Source of the DNA: Acholoe squamosa | Taxonomy: Eukaryota > Annelida > Polychaeta > Phyllodocida > Polynoidae | Direction: 5' to 3' | DNA: 64,000 bases | Assembly (NCBI GenBank): GCA_949317995.1 | Contig: OX439036.1 | Location: forward strand, 86,527,920-86,591,919 | Part shown: piece after piece, positions 12,850-22,804 of the stretch | How positions within the stretch are numbered: position 1 is the stretch's first letter | Layout of the letters: each line of letters starts with the position of its first letter | Notes under the pieces: generated by a model | Databases searched by the model: none | What the model was told of the DNA's origin: nothing | What the model saw: only the letters and a program-made list of their open reading frames with translations | Translations under genes and position numbers: made by a program

Positions 12850-14626
12850 GAACTATGATATATCATTAAGAAAATTAATGTGGTACACATTCTGGAAGCA
12901 CTTAACTGAAGGTTACTTTCCATTGTTGCAAATGAACTTGCTAAAAAAATGAAATGAAATAGGCTAACGATTTTATTCTATAATATTCCAGTGAAGTGCC
13001 AGCTGCCAAATGGTGCACCTATATCCGAGGGACAGGAGCAGACCGTCCGTGGTACTGAGATCCCCAAGAAGGCCGACGTTGTCTTTGTCATCTCCCACGG
13101 TGAATGCAACCAGGATGCTGTCCCCAAGATGAACCAGGTAGCCAACCAGATCCTCTCCAGCATGAAGAGTATTGGTGTCCAGGATGTCCACTTTGGTCTT
13201 GTTGGATACGGAGGTGAGGGCAGGGAAACCAGCCCACACAGCCACACCATGGATGGTCAGCTACTTAACAGCAAGACCACCTTCCTCCAGACCATTGGCA
13301 ACTTCCGCACCCTGGCCTCTAACAACGAGGATGAGGATGCTCTTGCCGCCATGGAGTTCGCCAGCCGATATGCCTTCCGTGAAGGTGCCTCCAAGTCCAT
13401 CGTGCTCATGCCATGCGCCAAGTGTAACACCAAGAACGTAGCCTACTCAGCCATCCAGACCTCCCTCAGTGACCAGGATATCAAGTTCCACATGCTCATC
13501 CATGAGGACTTCAAGCTCAGTGCCTACAGCAAGTCTCCCAAGACCAGCTACATGTATGGTGAGTGGCTATAACTAACACTTTAACACTCAGAAGATAAGG
13601 TGGATCTGACACATTGTCTTGAATATGATAGACTACTAGATAAAGAGAGAGACTGATATCATCAAACAATAGACTCTAGATTTTTGTCAGAGGAGTTTAC
13701 CAATGGACAATTTTGCTTTGACCATGGGTTCACATATTCTGCAATATTGAAATTTAAACCATTGTAATTCACCATATCAAACCTACTAACACAGAAAATC
13801 AGTTATTACATTTGTACTTAGCACATTCCTAACCCAATTCCCTTACCCTTGCAGGTATTGACCGCGAGAATGTCTACACTGCCAAGGATGCGCGTGGCAG
13901 CTCAGTGAGGGGTGATCGTGACCTCAGGCGCCATACTCTGGCACCTAAGGACCTATGTGTTGCCCTCAGCCATGAGACAGACGGCTCCGTGTTCAACATG
14001 CTGAAGCTGACTGAGACGACCAGTGATAAGCAGAAGAGGTTCGCCACTGTCCTTGGACGTGTGGTGGCAAAGAAGGGTGACCCAGCTGAGTGCCAGCGTT
14101 GTGAATGCCGGTCTGATGAGTCCGGAGTGGGTGTGACCGTGTGCCACCCATGTGTACAGGCTACTCCCTACATCTTCACATGGGACCGTGAGCACCTGCC
14201 AGAACCTGACGTGGTGAGGTGGTGTTTTACTGATCATGGTCAATTATGATATCAAAATTTACAGCTATAAAGGTGATAACTACTAGGGCCTTTAATTATT
14301 CACTATTAGTAGAATAGTGTAGGCAATGGCATAAGATGGGTCGTGAAATCTTCTGTATCACTTTTCGGAAGCCAAATTGAGCTTCTTCAAAACTCAACTA
14401 ATTCACAGGTAGTTTCTGGAATTCTAAAAGAAAAAGAACAGGAACACTGCAATTTCAAAGATATTCCTGAGTCGATCTAAATTTGAATTGTTATGAATAC
14501 CATCATCTTAAACACTAGGAACTGTATTTTCCAGAGAAGTTGGAATTATTGCTTGTGTTCTTGACAGTAATAGGAATTTCTATTTCTTATCCATTTCAGC
14601 CTTTCCACAAGTCACGCTCCCTGTAA
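221..14626 (+). CDS. Apolipophorin-like large lipid transfer protein, 3' part (5' truncated by window)
   Basis: Secreted lipoprotein of the apolipophorin/apoB/vitellogenin superfamily, expected to carry lipid in body fluid. The visible exons are 221-672, 941-1605, 1833-8673, 8884-9213, 9381-9549, 9735-10155, 10399-10619, 10748-10935, 11160-11514, 11786-12520, 12992-13558, 13855-14213 and 14600-14626 (stop TAA 14624-14626). Every junction is GT...AG and the phases chain without a break, giving about 3,775 residues. The order is amphipathic beta-strand repeats, a helical region (exons 6-9), a VWD domain, a VWA-like domain and a Cys-rich tail. The N-terminal lipid-transfer module must lie upstream, since exon 221 starts in phase with 1 nt missing. 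VWD plus long beta repeats fits invertebrate apolipophorin better than vertebrate apoB, which lacks VWD, or vitellogenin, which is shorter. The family call is firm; orthology is inferred. Confidence 0.9.
1833..8673 (+). other. Giant 6.8-kb exon of the apolipophorin-like gene encoding about 55-aa tandem repeats
   Basis: A single uninterrupted exon of 6,841 bp, with acceptor AG at 1831-1832 and donor GTATGT at 8674. From about 2.6 kb onward the protein is a run of degenerate units of about 55 residues. Each has T-P-F/H near its start, an aromatic or Gly-Tyr, then His/Asn-x-Gly-x-(L/M)-x-(N/D)-F about 15 residues later, followed by two further beta strands. More than 30 units can be picked out by the TPF...H.G...F signature. 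Alternating polar and hydrophobic residues suit the lipid-binding beta-sheet of apoB-like proteins. The ORF seen from the internal ATG at 1993 is not a gene start: the same frame is open back to the acceptor. Confidence 0.88.
11786..12520 (+). other. VWD-domain exon of the apolipophorin-like gene
   Basis: This exon encodes a von Willebrand factor type D domain. It opens with [12 protein letters not shown] and an early Cys, and includes the diagnostic G-L-L-G-T-Y-D-N-E with a following acidic D-F. A Cys-rich segment resembling the C8 region follows, with about nine cysteines in the last 90 residues. The fold is known from apolipophorin and vitellogenin. The exon is bounded by TTGCAG at 11785 and donor GTGAGT at 12521, with phase 1 on both sides. 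Confidence 0.88.
12714..12846. repeat. (TA)n microsatellite, two blocks, in an apolipophorin intron
   Basis: Two uninterrupted TA/AT runs at about 12714-12755 and 12784-12846 are separated by TTTATT/TTTACA-type sequence. They lie in the intron between the VWD and VWA-like exons. Open frames reading Tyr-Ile repeats here are artefacts of the dinucleotide. Confidence 0.95.
12992..13558 (+). other. VWA-like domain exon of the apolipophorin-like gene
   Basis: After the VWD segment, this exon reads [13 protein letters not shown] as a first hydrophobic strand. It continues with an amphipathic helix, then [10 protein letters not shown], a further helix with an E-D-E-D-A acidic patch, and a K-S-I-V-L-M-P-C strand. 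This order resembles a von Willebrand factor A (Rossmann-like) domain. The metal-site signature D-x-S-x-S is absent (I-S-H-G-E in its place), so metal-dependent binding is doubtful. The fold assignment is inference from the pattern alone. Confidence 0.55.
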
Positions 14627-15177
14627 ACCAGGCATCCCAAACAACTGACATCATCTTCGTCTTCTGACTATCTTTAAGCTGACCCTTTTTACGACTATAC
14701 ACCCCGACCTGGAATATCACCCATGTAGAGGCTGAGCGATAGACACGTGTGAATTTAAGTTGGACAGAGACCGAGTGTTTAATATAAGAACCGTGTGACC
14801 TGATATGTAGAGAACTTCTTATATATGTATTTATATATTATGTGAGGAATGAATATAAGCCTAGATATATTCAGTATTTGCGCTACCATGAATGAAACTT
14901 ATTTGTAAAAAGTGGCCTCACTTACGCGTTACAATATAATGCCACACATGTATTATGTTACTGATGTATTCTAGTGTTAGACTTACTAAAGGAGTGATAA
15001 AGAAAAGTAATATGTGCTAATGGGAGGGTATCTTGTCTGACTCTGCATGGTAATGATATTCTATATTCATATATACATATTCTAAATTCTTTACAATGGA
15101 ACCTGAATGACTGATCATCTCTGCAATCGCCGTTCATAAATTTATGTGTATCTACTGAACATGTTCATTTCTTCGTG

Positions 15178-15183
15178 AATAAA
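15178..15183 (+). promoter_or_regulatory. Polyadenylation signal AATAAA, apolipophorin-like gene
   Basis: AATAAA lies 552 bp after the stop codon at 14624-14626 and is followed by a TG-rich stretch (TTTGTGTCC). It is the first canonical signal after the stop, so the 3' UTR is probably about 570 bp. Confidence 0.65.
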
Positions 15184-15549
15184 GAATGAATTAGACTAAA
15201 GCAAATAGCTCTTTGTGTCCTCATCCCTGCTATTGATAAAACCTTGATATTGGGAGCTACTCTCGTTGGGCCAAGGTTGTGATATTATACTATAGGAACA
15301 CAGCTATTGTTCCTATATCATTCACACCAACCAAGCATAATAGCCAAGATGACAATGGGATCAGCTATTTCCTGCTTCTGAACTTACACACAGAAATTAA
15401 GAAACCATTGAAAAATACTAAAAAACCCGGGTATATATGTAATGCACTCTGAGTTCATTCAAAGGCCAACCTGTCAACATGAGCAAAATCTGAAATTCGC
15501 TGAAAATTCTTAAAATTTGCATCCACAGAATACTCTCTAAAGGAGCTAT

Positions 15550-16062
15550 TGACCAAGTCTCGCAAGAGTGATGCAGGTCTGAAGTGAGCAGACACATGAC
15601 GAGTAGATGCGGGACAGATATTTTTTTCATTATTTGCCCATGATAGCCGCATATTTTGAGGATATTTGACAAATATGGCACTGGGAAAGAAGCTTCACCT
15701 ATCAACTAATTAAATAATTTATTTCAGGTTCATAGAGTCAGGAAAAAGAGAGTTTCAGATGAATTTACTGTTATGTCACGCATCTGGTCACTTGCTTGCC
15801 ATGTGTCTGCTCATTTATGTAGCAGCTCAGCAGTTGTTAGCCTCTTACAACCACAGATTTTTCATTTATGGAGTGCATATGGTCTCAAAGAATGGGATTC
15901 ACCCTCCAAAAGGGTGAATATTACTTAAAACAGATCAAAATACTCTCCATTTCTCCATTTGCTCGTCATGTCTCTGCTACTAATGTATCTGCTCGTCATG
16001 TGTCTGCTCGCCATGTGTCTCCTCACTACAGACCTGCATCACTTTTGAGACTTGGTCTATTA
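15550..16062. repeat. Imperfect inverted-repeat (foldback) pair
   Basis: Sequence at about 15555-15610 (containing GAGTGATGCAGGTCTGAAG and GCAGACACATGACGAG) reappears in reverse complement at about 16000-16062. The right arm holds extra copies of CATGTGTCTGCTC, which also occurs near 15797. The arms enclose about 390 bp with no coding signal. This is probably a decayed non-autonomous DNA element. Confidence 0.5.
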
Positions 16063-16079
16063 TATGTAGGCCACAGATA

Positions 16080-17076
16080 GTCACGCCAAAGTGGGTCCTA
16101 ATAAACAGTCTCTGGCTAGCTGTCAATGATATAGCCATAAGTTGAGAACTTTGTGAATCAATACAAAGGAGGTATACCTGATAAGTATGCCTAGTACGCC
16201 TAGTCCAAATGTCATTGAGCTTACAAAGGGCACATTATTTGAAAATCCTATAAGCAAGACCATGATAAATGAAGGTTCTTATCATACACAACAATGCAGA
16301 GAGGGCATGAACATAGAGAGAAATGATAACTATAGAGAAAGCCAATATTTTGGACAGAGGGGGCTAAATTGCGATTCGAGAACGAGGCACAGCGAGTCAT
16401 CGAACTGGTTTATAAAGAGCCAAGCCCACCATAAAAATTATCCATCAAACACACATGGCCATTGCCTGATAAATACTCTAATTTCCATATACTACTTACA
16501 CCGACAGTCGGTAGCTGTGGCCACTCAGTGAGAGAGGGACGATGCCTTTATTATTCATTTATCAAAGAAAGTGAGTATGGATTTAGCATTTGCGAAACAA
16601 TCAGTTTCATATTATGGTGAAATTGGCTGCAGGTTGGTGACAGGTAGCTTGTTAATTTCAATAGCTCCTGGCTGGTATTGATGGCATGGCGCCAGGGTCA
16701 TCACATTGTCGCCGGTATGGCACCGAGCGCGACCACAGCAGATGGGGCGACATGAACGTAATTAACGACGGTACGATTGGAATATGAGACAATTGAGAGC
16801 AGACATTACGGCGACAGTTTCAATCGCCTATGATGGCAAGGAACCAGTGACGGCTTGATTAGCCTGTGTACATCTATTAGTCATGAATGGTCTCCATCCT
16901 TCTGCCTTGGTATCCATCACGCTTCAGAAAATGGAAGTCATAATAATTTCCTAGAATACCTGCGTTTTAGATAGCTCAGTTCTAATAATATTGATTGGAC
17001 ATTTCCTGCATCACGAAGATTCAGGGACTACGGACCATCAGTCAAACTTTGACATTATAATTTATTTACTACTAGA
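16080..17076. other. No gene recognised
   Basis: Unique-looking sequence with only short open frames. No splice-bounded coding segment, tRNA or strong repeat was recognised here. Confidence 0.5.
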
Positions 17077-17140
17077 GACAGAGAGAGACAAAGACAGGCA
17101 GACAGCAAGGCAGACAGACAGAAACAGACAGACAGCCATA
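17077..17140. repeat. Imperfect GACA/GAGA microsatellite
   Basis: A purine-rich run of GACA, GAGA and GGCA tetramers. It is adjacent to the left end of the possible element starting at 17151. Confidence 0.85.
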
Positions 17141-17150
17141 CCTACTAAAG

Positions 17151-18411
17151 CTACATTGTGGGGAAAATTTTGACTGTGCACTGTGGGGTTGGGAAAAAAA
17201 AGTACAATCTCTGATCGCGGGGAGCACATTTCATACATGAACATATGTACATTCTGGGGTTAAAATGTCTGAATATAGTGGGGTCATGTTGTTATTCATT
17301 CATGAATATATTTTATTAAATAACACACCAACACACACTAAGACAGATATGTGTTCACACTGACCATCCCCTCACTTGGTCAAGTCCCCAGTTAATTTTC
17401 AGGTCCCCAGTTGATAGGTGACCTTCCAAGTCCTCAGTTCTAGCAAAAGCAGGAAACCCACTAGTCAGGGTCCGTTTTCAGGCAGGATATGTGACAGGTA
17501 GCCTGGGCATTTTTTTTTGTTAAAATTGGTTTTAGACTCAAATTGTCCTAATTCAACCCTATAAACAATTTTAAAAAAATGCCCAGCACCCTTATTTAGC
17601 CTCTTTTGTACATTTGGCTCCAGACTACCAAGAAAGCAGCTTCCATGCCCTTCAAAACGCACCTAAGATCAAGTCGATCGGACCAGCGGTTGCTGAGATA
17701 TTTAATTTTGAAGATTTTAGCAGAAGTATCGTAAAAGAGTCCCTATTCAATATGTTAGACTATGGGTTCTCTTTTGGGTGTGGAGACTGGATAATGGCTC
17801 AGTGGGCATTAACTCTTGCATCTACATGATGCAGGCATCATCTGCTCACCATAGGACTATTTGGGAAAAAGTGCCTCCGCTGCGTGATGGGGTCCGTAAA
17901 AGAAAGATTTTGTTCTAGCTTGTGAACCATTGCACTTAGAGACACGGGACCCGGTGCAGATCGAAGCTTATTGCAACGGCTATCAGCCAAATGTGTTGAG
18001 GCTGAGGAGTTGAAATGAAGCATGTCAACCTATGCTCTCTTCGTCACACACAGGCAAACACACGCACAGGAATTTAAAGTTCTGATTAAATTGGGATCAA
18101 CTGTATCTTTTTATGTTGTGTCAAATGTCTGTAATCATGAGGTTACTGCTATATGTGGGAAGCAATGTCTGTCATTATGGGGTTACGTGTCTGAATATGT
18201 GGGGTGCAATAATTACTGCTCACTAGGGGGCAGTAGGTGCTGGTACTGTCTGAAATATGCACAGACAAATCGAGTCGTTCTGACAGACACAATACAGTGT
18301 GGGGTTGTAAAAGATTTCCATCCCAATGACCCCAGAATACCAGTTTACACCAATTTGAGTGACATTCATCGTGGGGTCAACCCCACAATGACAAAAAAGC
18401 TCACAATGTAG
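17151..18411. mobile_element. Possible decayed DNA transposon with CTACATTGTG ends
   Basis: CTACATTGTGGGG starts at 17151 and its inverse (CTCACAATGTAG) ends at 18411. Within about 50 bp of both ends, TGTGGGGTTG-like motifs recur in the matching orientation. Repeats of GTCTGAATATRTGGGG occur near each end (about 17265 and 18189). Tetranucleotide microsatellites flank both sides. No transposase is recognised inside and no clear target duplication is seen. Confidence 0.35.
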
Positions 18412-18455
18412 GATTCTATTTGTAGATGACCCCACTACGTAGCTCTAACAAGTCC

Positions 18456-18619
18456 AGACAGACAGACAGACAGACAGACAGAGACAGAGAGAGAGACAGA
18501 GAGAGACAGTGAGACAGAGCCAGAGACAAACAGGCAGACAGGCAGAGACAGACATAGATAGAGCCTAGCATAGGCAGAGAAAGGCAGACATACAGACAGA
18601 GCAAGCGACAGAGTCCATG

Positions 18620-18683
<64 letters not shown>
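18456..18683. repeat. GACA microsatellite followed by (TA)n
   Basis: GACA/GAGA-type tetramers span about 18456-18604 and an uninterrupted TA run spans about 18620-18683. Both are simple sequence. The minus-strand open frames rich in Leu-Ser or Ile-Tyr here are not genes. Confidence 0.95.
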
Positions 18684-18689
<6 letters not shown>

Positions 18690-18690
<1 letters not shown>

Positions 18691-20590
18691 AAAGAGCCAT
18701 GAATTCAGGGCTGAGAGAGATAGCCTATAGGGATTACATTCTAACCATATCTCCAAACTCAGTCGGACCACTGTGTGCCACCCACAGTGTGGTCATTCAG
18801 TTACAGACTGAGATAGGGAGATTCGAATGCGGCACGCAGGCAGGCAGAAACCAGTAGCGGATCCAGGATTTCAATACGATGGGGATGTTGAGGACACGCC
18901 CCATATATTTTTTATTTTAGAATAACTTTGAAAACATAAAGGAATAGAATGTAGGCTTAGCTTCATCTGGGGTCCCACAAGAAGGGCCTCTCATATATAC
19001 TACAGTACTAGCGAGAGGAATTATCAACCCATGAAATAGATCCCCCTGTCAGACTGTGCACGGCGAAGCAACTGGTACACATCAGATAAATCTTATAAAT
19101 CATATGGGCTGGTAACCAGCTCAATTAATGTCTGCACCCACCGTACGTCCCATAACGTCGCTATACCAGGTGGAATGTTTCCATTCTGTTAGATATGAGT
19201 GGGCTTGTGAATAATAAGTATTATTTAGTGAATAGACAACGATTTTATTCACATCGTGACTGTCAAGATGTGAAGAAAGAGTTGTCTATTGTCTTTATAA
19301 AACGTTCAACATTAACTTGAGACAGTTAAGCACCCAATCATGGTGAGTCTAGACCAATCAGTGGGCCTTGATTGTATATAGGTGACCTTGCTCAGGCGTG
19401 CACTGTACTCCTATAGGCCTAATACACTCAAGGTTACTTCTATTGTACAGCAGAGCACTGCTCGTCGTTTTAGAAAGATTCATAATGAATTCCCATAATG
19501 CCATATTAATTTAGCACTCTTCGCTATCTTCATCTCCAATATCAATCATATGCCTAGCCTATACTTGTGTGTGGGAACGTACAACAATTACGTCACTGCT
19601 TAAGCGCACCGCAAACGGGTGGATTCTTTGGGTTCCTCTATAGGGCTGACCCGGGATACATTAACATCCAATCAGATCATTCCTTGTATTCACTGCAGGT
19701 GGTTTTGGGTACATTATTTAACACCTGGTACCCATCATGCTGGTTCGTATCAGTGCTTATCTTGCCAGGTGACAGATCCAGCAATGGGGGACCCACTAGG
19801 CCCCCATACTAGCCTAAGCCCTATATGTTTCATACAAAAACAGTGACAAGGGGGTGGATGGGTCCTAAAAAAATGCCTAAATAAACAGTGACATATAATT
19901 GTTGAACGTTCCCTATCTTGAAGGATGTTAAGGGCTTAAAAAATTACCCTCTCCCCAGCCCCAAAGAGGCTACTCCCAAAAAAAGACTTGTTTCTCATTA
20001 CCGCCCTCGCCAAAAAGGGGAAAAAAACGTCATTTGTTTGTTGTTGTTTTGTTTTGTGTGCTTTTTTTAATTTTCTTATAAAATCCCCTGAAAACCGGGG
20101 CCATAAGAAAGTACAGTAGGCCTAGTCTATGCAGATTACCTTAGGTAGTCTTTGAGAATCATGCTGTAGGCCTAGGGCCTATAGGTACTGTTGCATATGG
20201 TGCAAAGAGTAGGCCATCTTATCAGCAATTTCCTGATTAAGAACATGCTTACCTACATCAATAATGTTGCAATAGCTGTTTATATAAGCATGTAGGACAC
20301 TTGACCTGCTAGGCCTACCATTGCACTAGATACAATTATGACTGTAAGGAAGATCTTGGGTATCTTCATGCATTAACACCCTTTGTGTGTCTGCAACCAC
20401 AATTACATATCTATGAGCTGGCTGTTGACTATCAGAGTAGGCCTATTATGCACCTTAATGTCTTATGAGCAAGAATAGTAGGGCTAGTAAACACTACTAT
20501 TCTTGTTATAAGGGCTAGGAGAGAGAAAACCTCTAATAAGAGCGTGGCAATGATGGAAGGGGGGGGGGGGGGGAATTGATGTAATTACCA
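18690..20590. other. Intergenic, no gene recognised
   Basis: No coding exon was recognised. A fragment resembling the worn end of an interspersed repeat (GTAGCGGATCCAGGATTTC) lies near 18855, and a similar phrase in the opposite sense is at about 36134-36150. A G-run of about 15 lies near 20560-20574. Confidence 0.5.
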
Positions 20591-20889
20591 TTAAGGAGTG
20601 GTCATTATTTATCAACAGGGGGTGGTGGTGGGTTTTAGGGGGTGCTTAAAAGATTCAGATCCCTCTAGAGGGGGGGGGGCTAAAAAAAATCGACCCTCTT
20701 TTTAGCAAAAAAAAAAGCCAGCGCGCTTCTATAGATTAAAGAGGGGTGCAAAAATTCTCTGCGCCTCGGGCGGGGGAGGGGGACAGACTTTTTTTTTTAC
20801 TGCTACTAAGGGGGGGGGGGATAAAATAATTTTGCGCACGCATGAAAACCACCACCACCCCTGTTGATAAATAAGGACCACTCCCTAAG
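20591..20889. mobile_element. MITE, family with GGGAGTG...CACTCCC ends (copy 1)
   Basis: The left arm GGAGTGGTCATTATTTATCA is mirrored by the right arm ending in ACCACTCCC. The arms are about 40 bp and end in a (G)n/(C)n and GGTGGT-rich subterminal part. The flanking trinucleotides are TTA on the left and TAA on the right. A second copy lies at 31531-31776. The interior has no coding capacity. Three-bp TWA duplications are typical of PIF/Harbinger elements. Confidence 0.75.
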
Positions 20890-20890
20890 A

Positions 20891-21162
20891 CGGGCGCAGA
20901 CGGGGCCGACTCGGTCGGCCGATCGTGACGTCGGGGGCGTCTGCGGGGATGTCCAATCCAGTCGGTCAAATATCAAACATGTTTGATGTGCCCGATCCGA
21001 TCGGGAGTGACTTGCTTAGGTACCGATCGAGTCTGGCCCATCTGCGGTGGCCTGGGCCCGACTACCCTCCCGATCCGATCGGGAACATCAAACATGTTTG
21101 ATATTGTCCGACTCGATCGGACATACTCGCAGACGTCCCCGATCCTCCCAGTCGGGTCCGTT
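20891..21162. mobile_element. GC-rich foldback element (about 270 bp)
   Basis: Two arms of about 110 bp are near-complementary: CAGACGGGGCCGAC at 20897 matches the right end GTCGGGTCCG at 21151-21160. The middle of each arm contains the palindrome TCAAACATGTTTGA and the phrase CCCGATCCGATCGGG. The element abuts the preceding MITE. It has far higher GC and CpG than its surroundings. There is no coding capacity; it is probably a non-autonomous transposon of unassigned class. Confidence 0.7.
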
Positions 21163-21169
21163 TAAGAGA

Positions 21170-22229
21170 CCTAAAGTAGTCTGCAGAGACAACCTTTCTC
21201 AGCATCAGGTTTTCAATGTATACGGGAAAAATCAGTAGTATTACAACAGAACCGCCAAATGCACCTTTTCAGATGAAGGCACTATCGTACCGGATAACAT
21301 CTGGCAGCCCGGGAAAGTCTGGGGCAGCTGAGCTAAAGGGGATCCCTAGGGATCCCTAAATGACGTCATAATTGCGAAGGGGTATTCCTGCTTGAGATGT
21401 TTTGATGGAGAGAATCTGTGCAACCACAGTAGCTGCAGATATGTCGGTAGGTAATGTTAATCGATGTGCAAACTTAACAAAGACGTTGCCATCTGATTCA
21501 TTGATCATATTTTGATATGAATGTAGACTATGTGCGCCTATACTATGGACTTTACAACGTAGGTCGAGGAACTGATTACTGCCAGGCCCAGGGGCTCTGG
21601 CCCTGGATGAGCTGCACTGAGTCAATGAGTGAGTTATTGAGTGTCAGATTCACAGTCACAGTCCTCAATAGATATAGCTCTAAGATATAAATAATAGACG
21701 CCCTACTCTAGCTTACATACTTCTCATCTCTAGGACCCCCCTGTGAGGTGGAGAACTTCATGAGAGGGCATGAAGGAGAGAATAACTTCATCGACATCAG
21801 GAGTCCATGAAGCGTCCATGAAGGAGTAGTCCCCTTCCATGCTAACAGTGGGCATACCGAATTGGTAAAAGGCGACAAACTCAAGGTTTCTTGTGAGGCA
21901 AGCCTTGAAGGGCTTTGGCAGTTGGTGTCCATATGCACAGGCCAAGGCTTACATGTCTTGTAAAGCTTAAACTTTTGGCATGCGCCTCCCCCTCGATCAG
22001 TGTACCACATCTGAGTGATCAAAGGCTGTGGTTTATCTGGTGCTGCCTATACCTATGGGACTAGCCAAATAAAACAACACTTACTATCCTTTGAGAAGAG
22101 TAGGGGAGTGAAGCCTCAGTAGGGGCCTTCCCCCTAACCACTCCTCATAGATTCGATCATTCATCTCATAGATTCAGTCGTACATATATGCGATCACCGC
22201 TGTAATGGACAAGTAGTGTATAGTTACCT
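21170..22229. other. Intergenic, no gene recognised
   Basis: Two short overlapping minus-strand open frames (21708-22022 and 21730-21945) have no recognisable domain, and their exon boundaries cannot be supported. Nothing else was identified before the Ngaro element. Confidence 0.45.
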
Positions 22230-22378
22230 GTGTGCGCATTGGTCGGTATTCGGCCCAGGCGCAGTCATTGACCACCCAACCGGAAGATACCGGAACTACC
22301 TTCCCCGGGTGATTCAAAATATTCATAACACCGGTCAGTTTACTTCCAGACGACCTGAGGAGAACAGAACTTTCTTCC
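22230..22378 (+). repeat. Split direct repeat A1 (element 5' end)
   Basis: A 149-bp terminal repeat beginning GTGTGCGCATTGG and ending ACTTTCTTCC, matching A2 at 28115-28263 base for base by eye. It marks the left boundary of the element. Confidence 0.92.
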
Positions 22379-22804
22379 TGGAAGTTACCTGCTTTCCTTG
22401 AAAACACAAGGATTTAGATTCCTTTCTGACAGTCAGTGACAGTCACAGTGGATTACCTACCAAGCCGGCTTGAAATCTGGATAAAACTTACTCTTGTTTG
22501 ATGGTACATTGAACATTGACAGCTGGATAGAGTGAAGTGACAGCTGGGTCAGTGTCTATGATGTTGTGCTGTATGGTTTAGAGAAGCACACTGTTCATTT
22601 TACTGTCTGCTTCTAGAGACATTCAGATTGTGTGGAGAACAGAACTTTCTTCTCGGCCCCTGGGGTAAATACCATAGCCGGTACATCCATCCTTTGTTGC
22701 ACATCCATCCCTCACACGAACATTTTACACTTCAAGTAAGTTTGTGCAATATTATAATACATATCGCCCGCATAAACATTTACCTCCACTCCGGTCCGGT
22801 AAAC

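Noticed and set aside
12646-12858. 70-aa Ile-Tyr open frame
   Set aside because: It is encoded by TA repeats in an intron.
19205-19310. Short inverted repeat around ATAGACAAC/GTTGTCTAT as a transposon
   Set aside because: The arms are short, no second copy was seen in the window and no target duplication was found.
21708-22022. Minus-strand ORF of 104 aa as a gene
   Set aside because: No recognisable family, no supported splice sites and an overlapping alternative frame. It remains possible but is unsupported.
22628-22804. N-terminal extension of the gag-like ORF
   Set aside because: The extension begins at a non-ATG codon in the leader. The ATG at 22805 opens the charged coiled-coil protein and is the better start.
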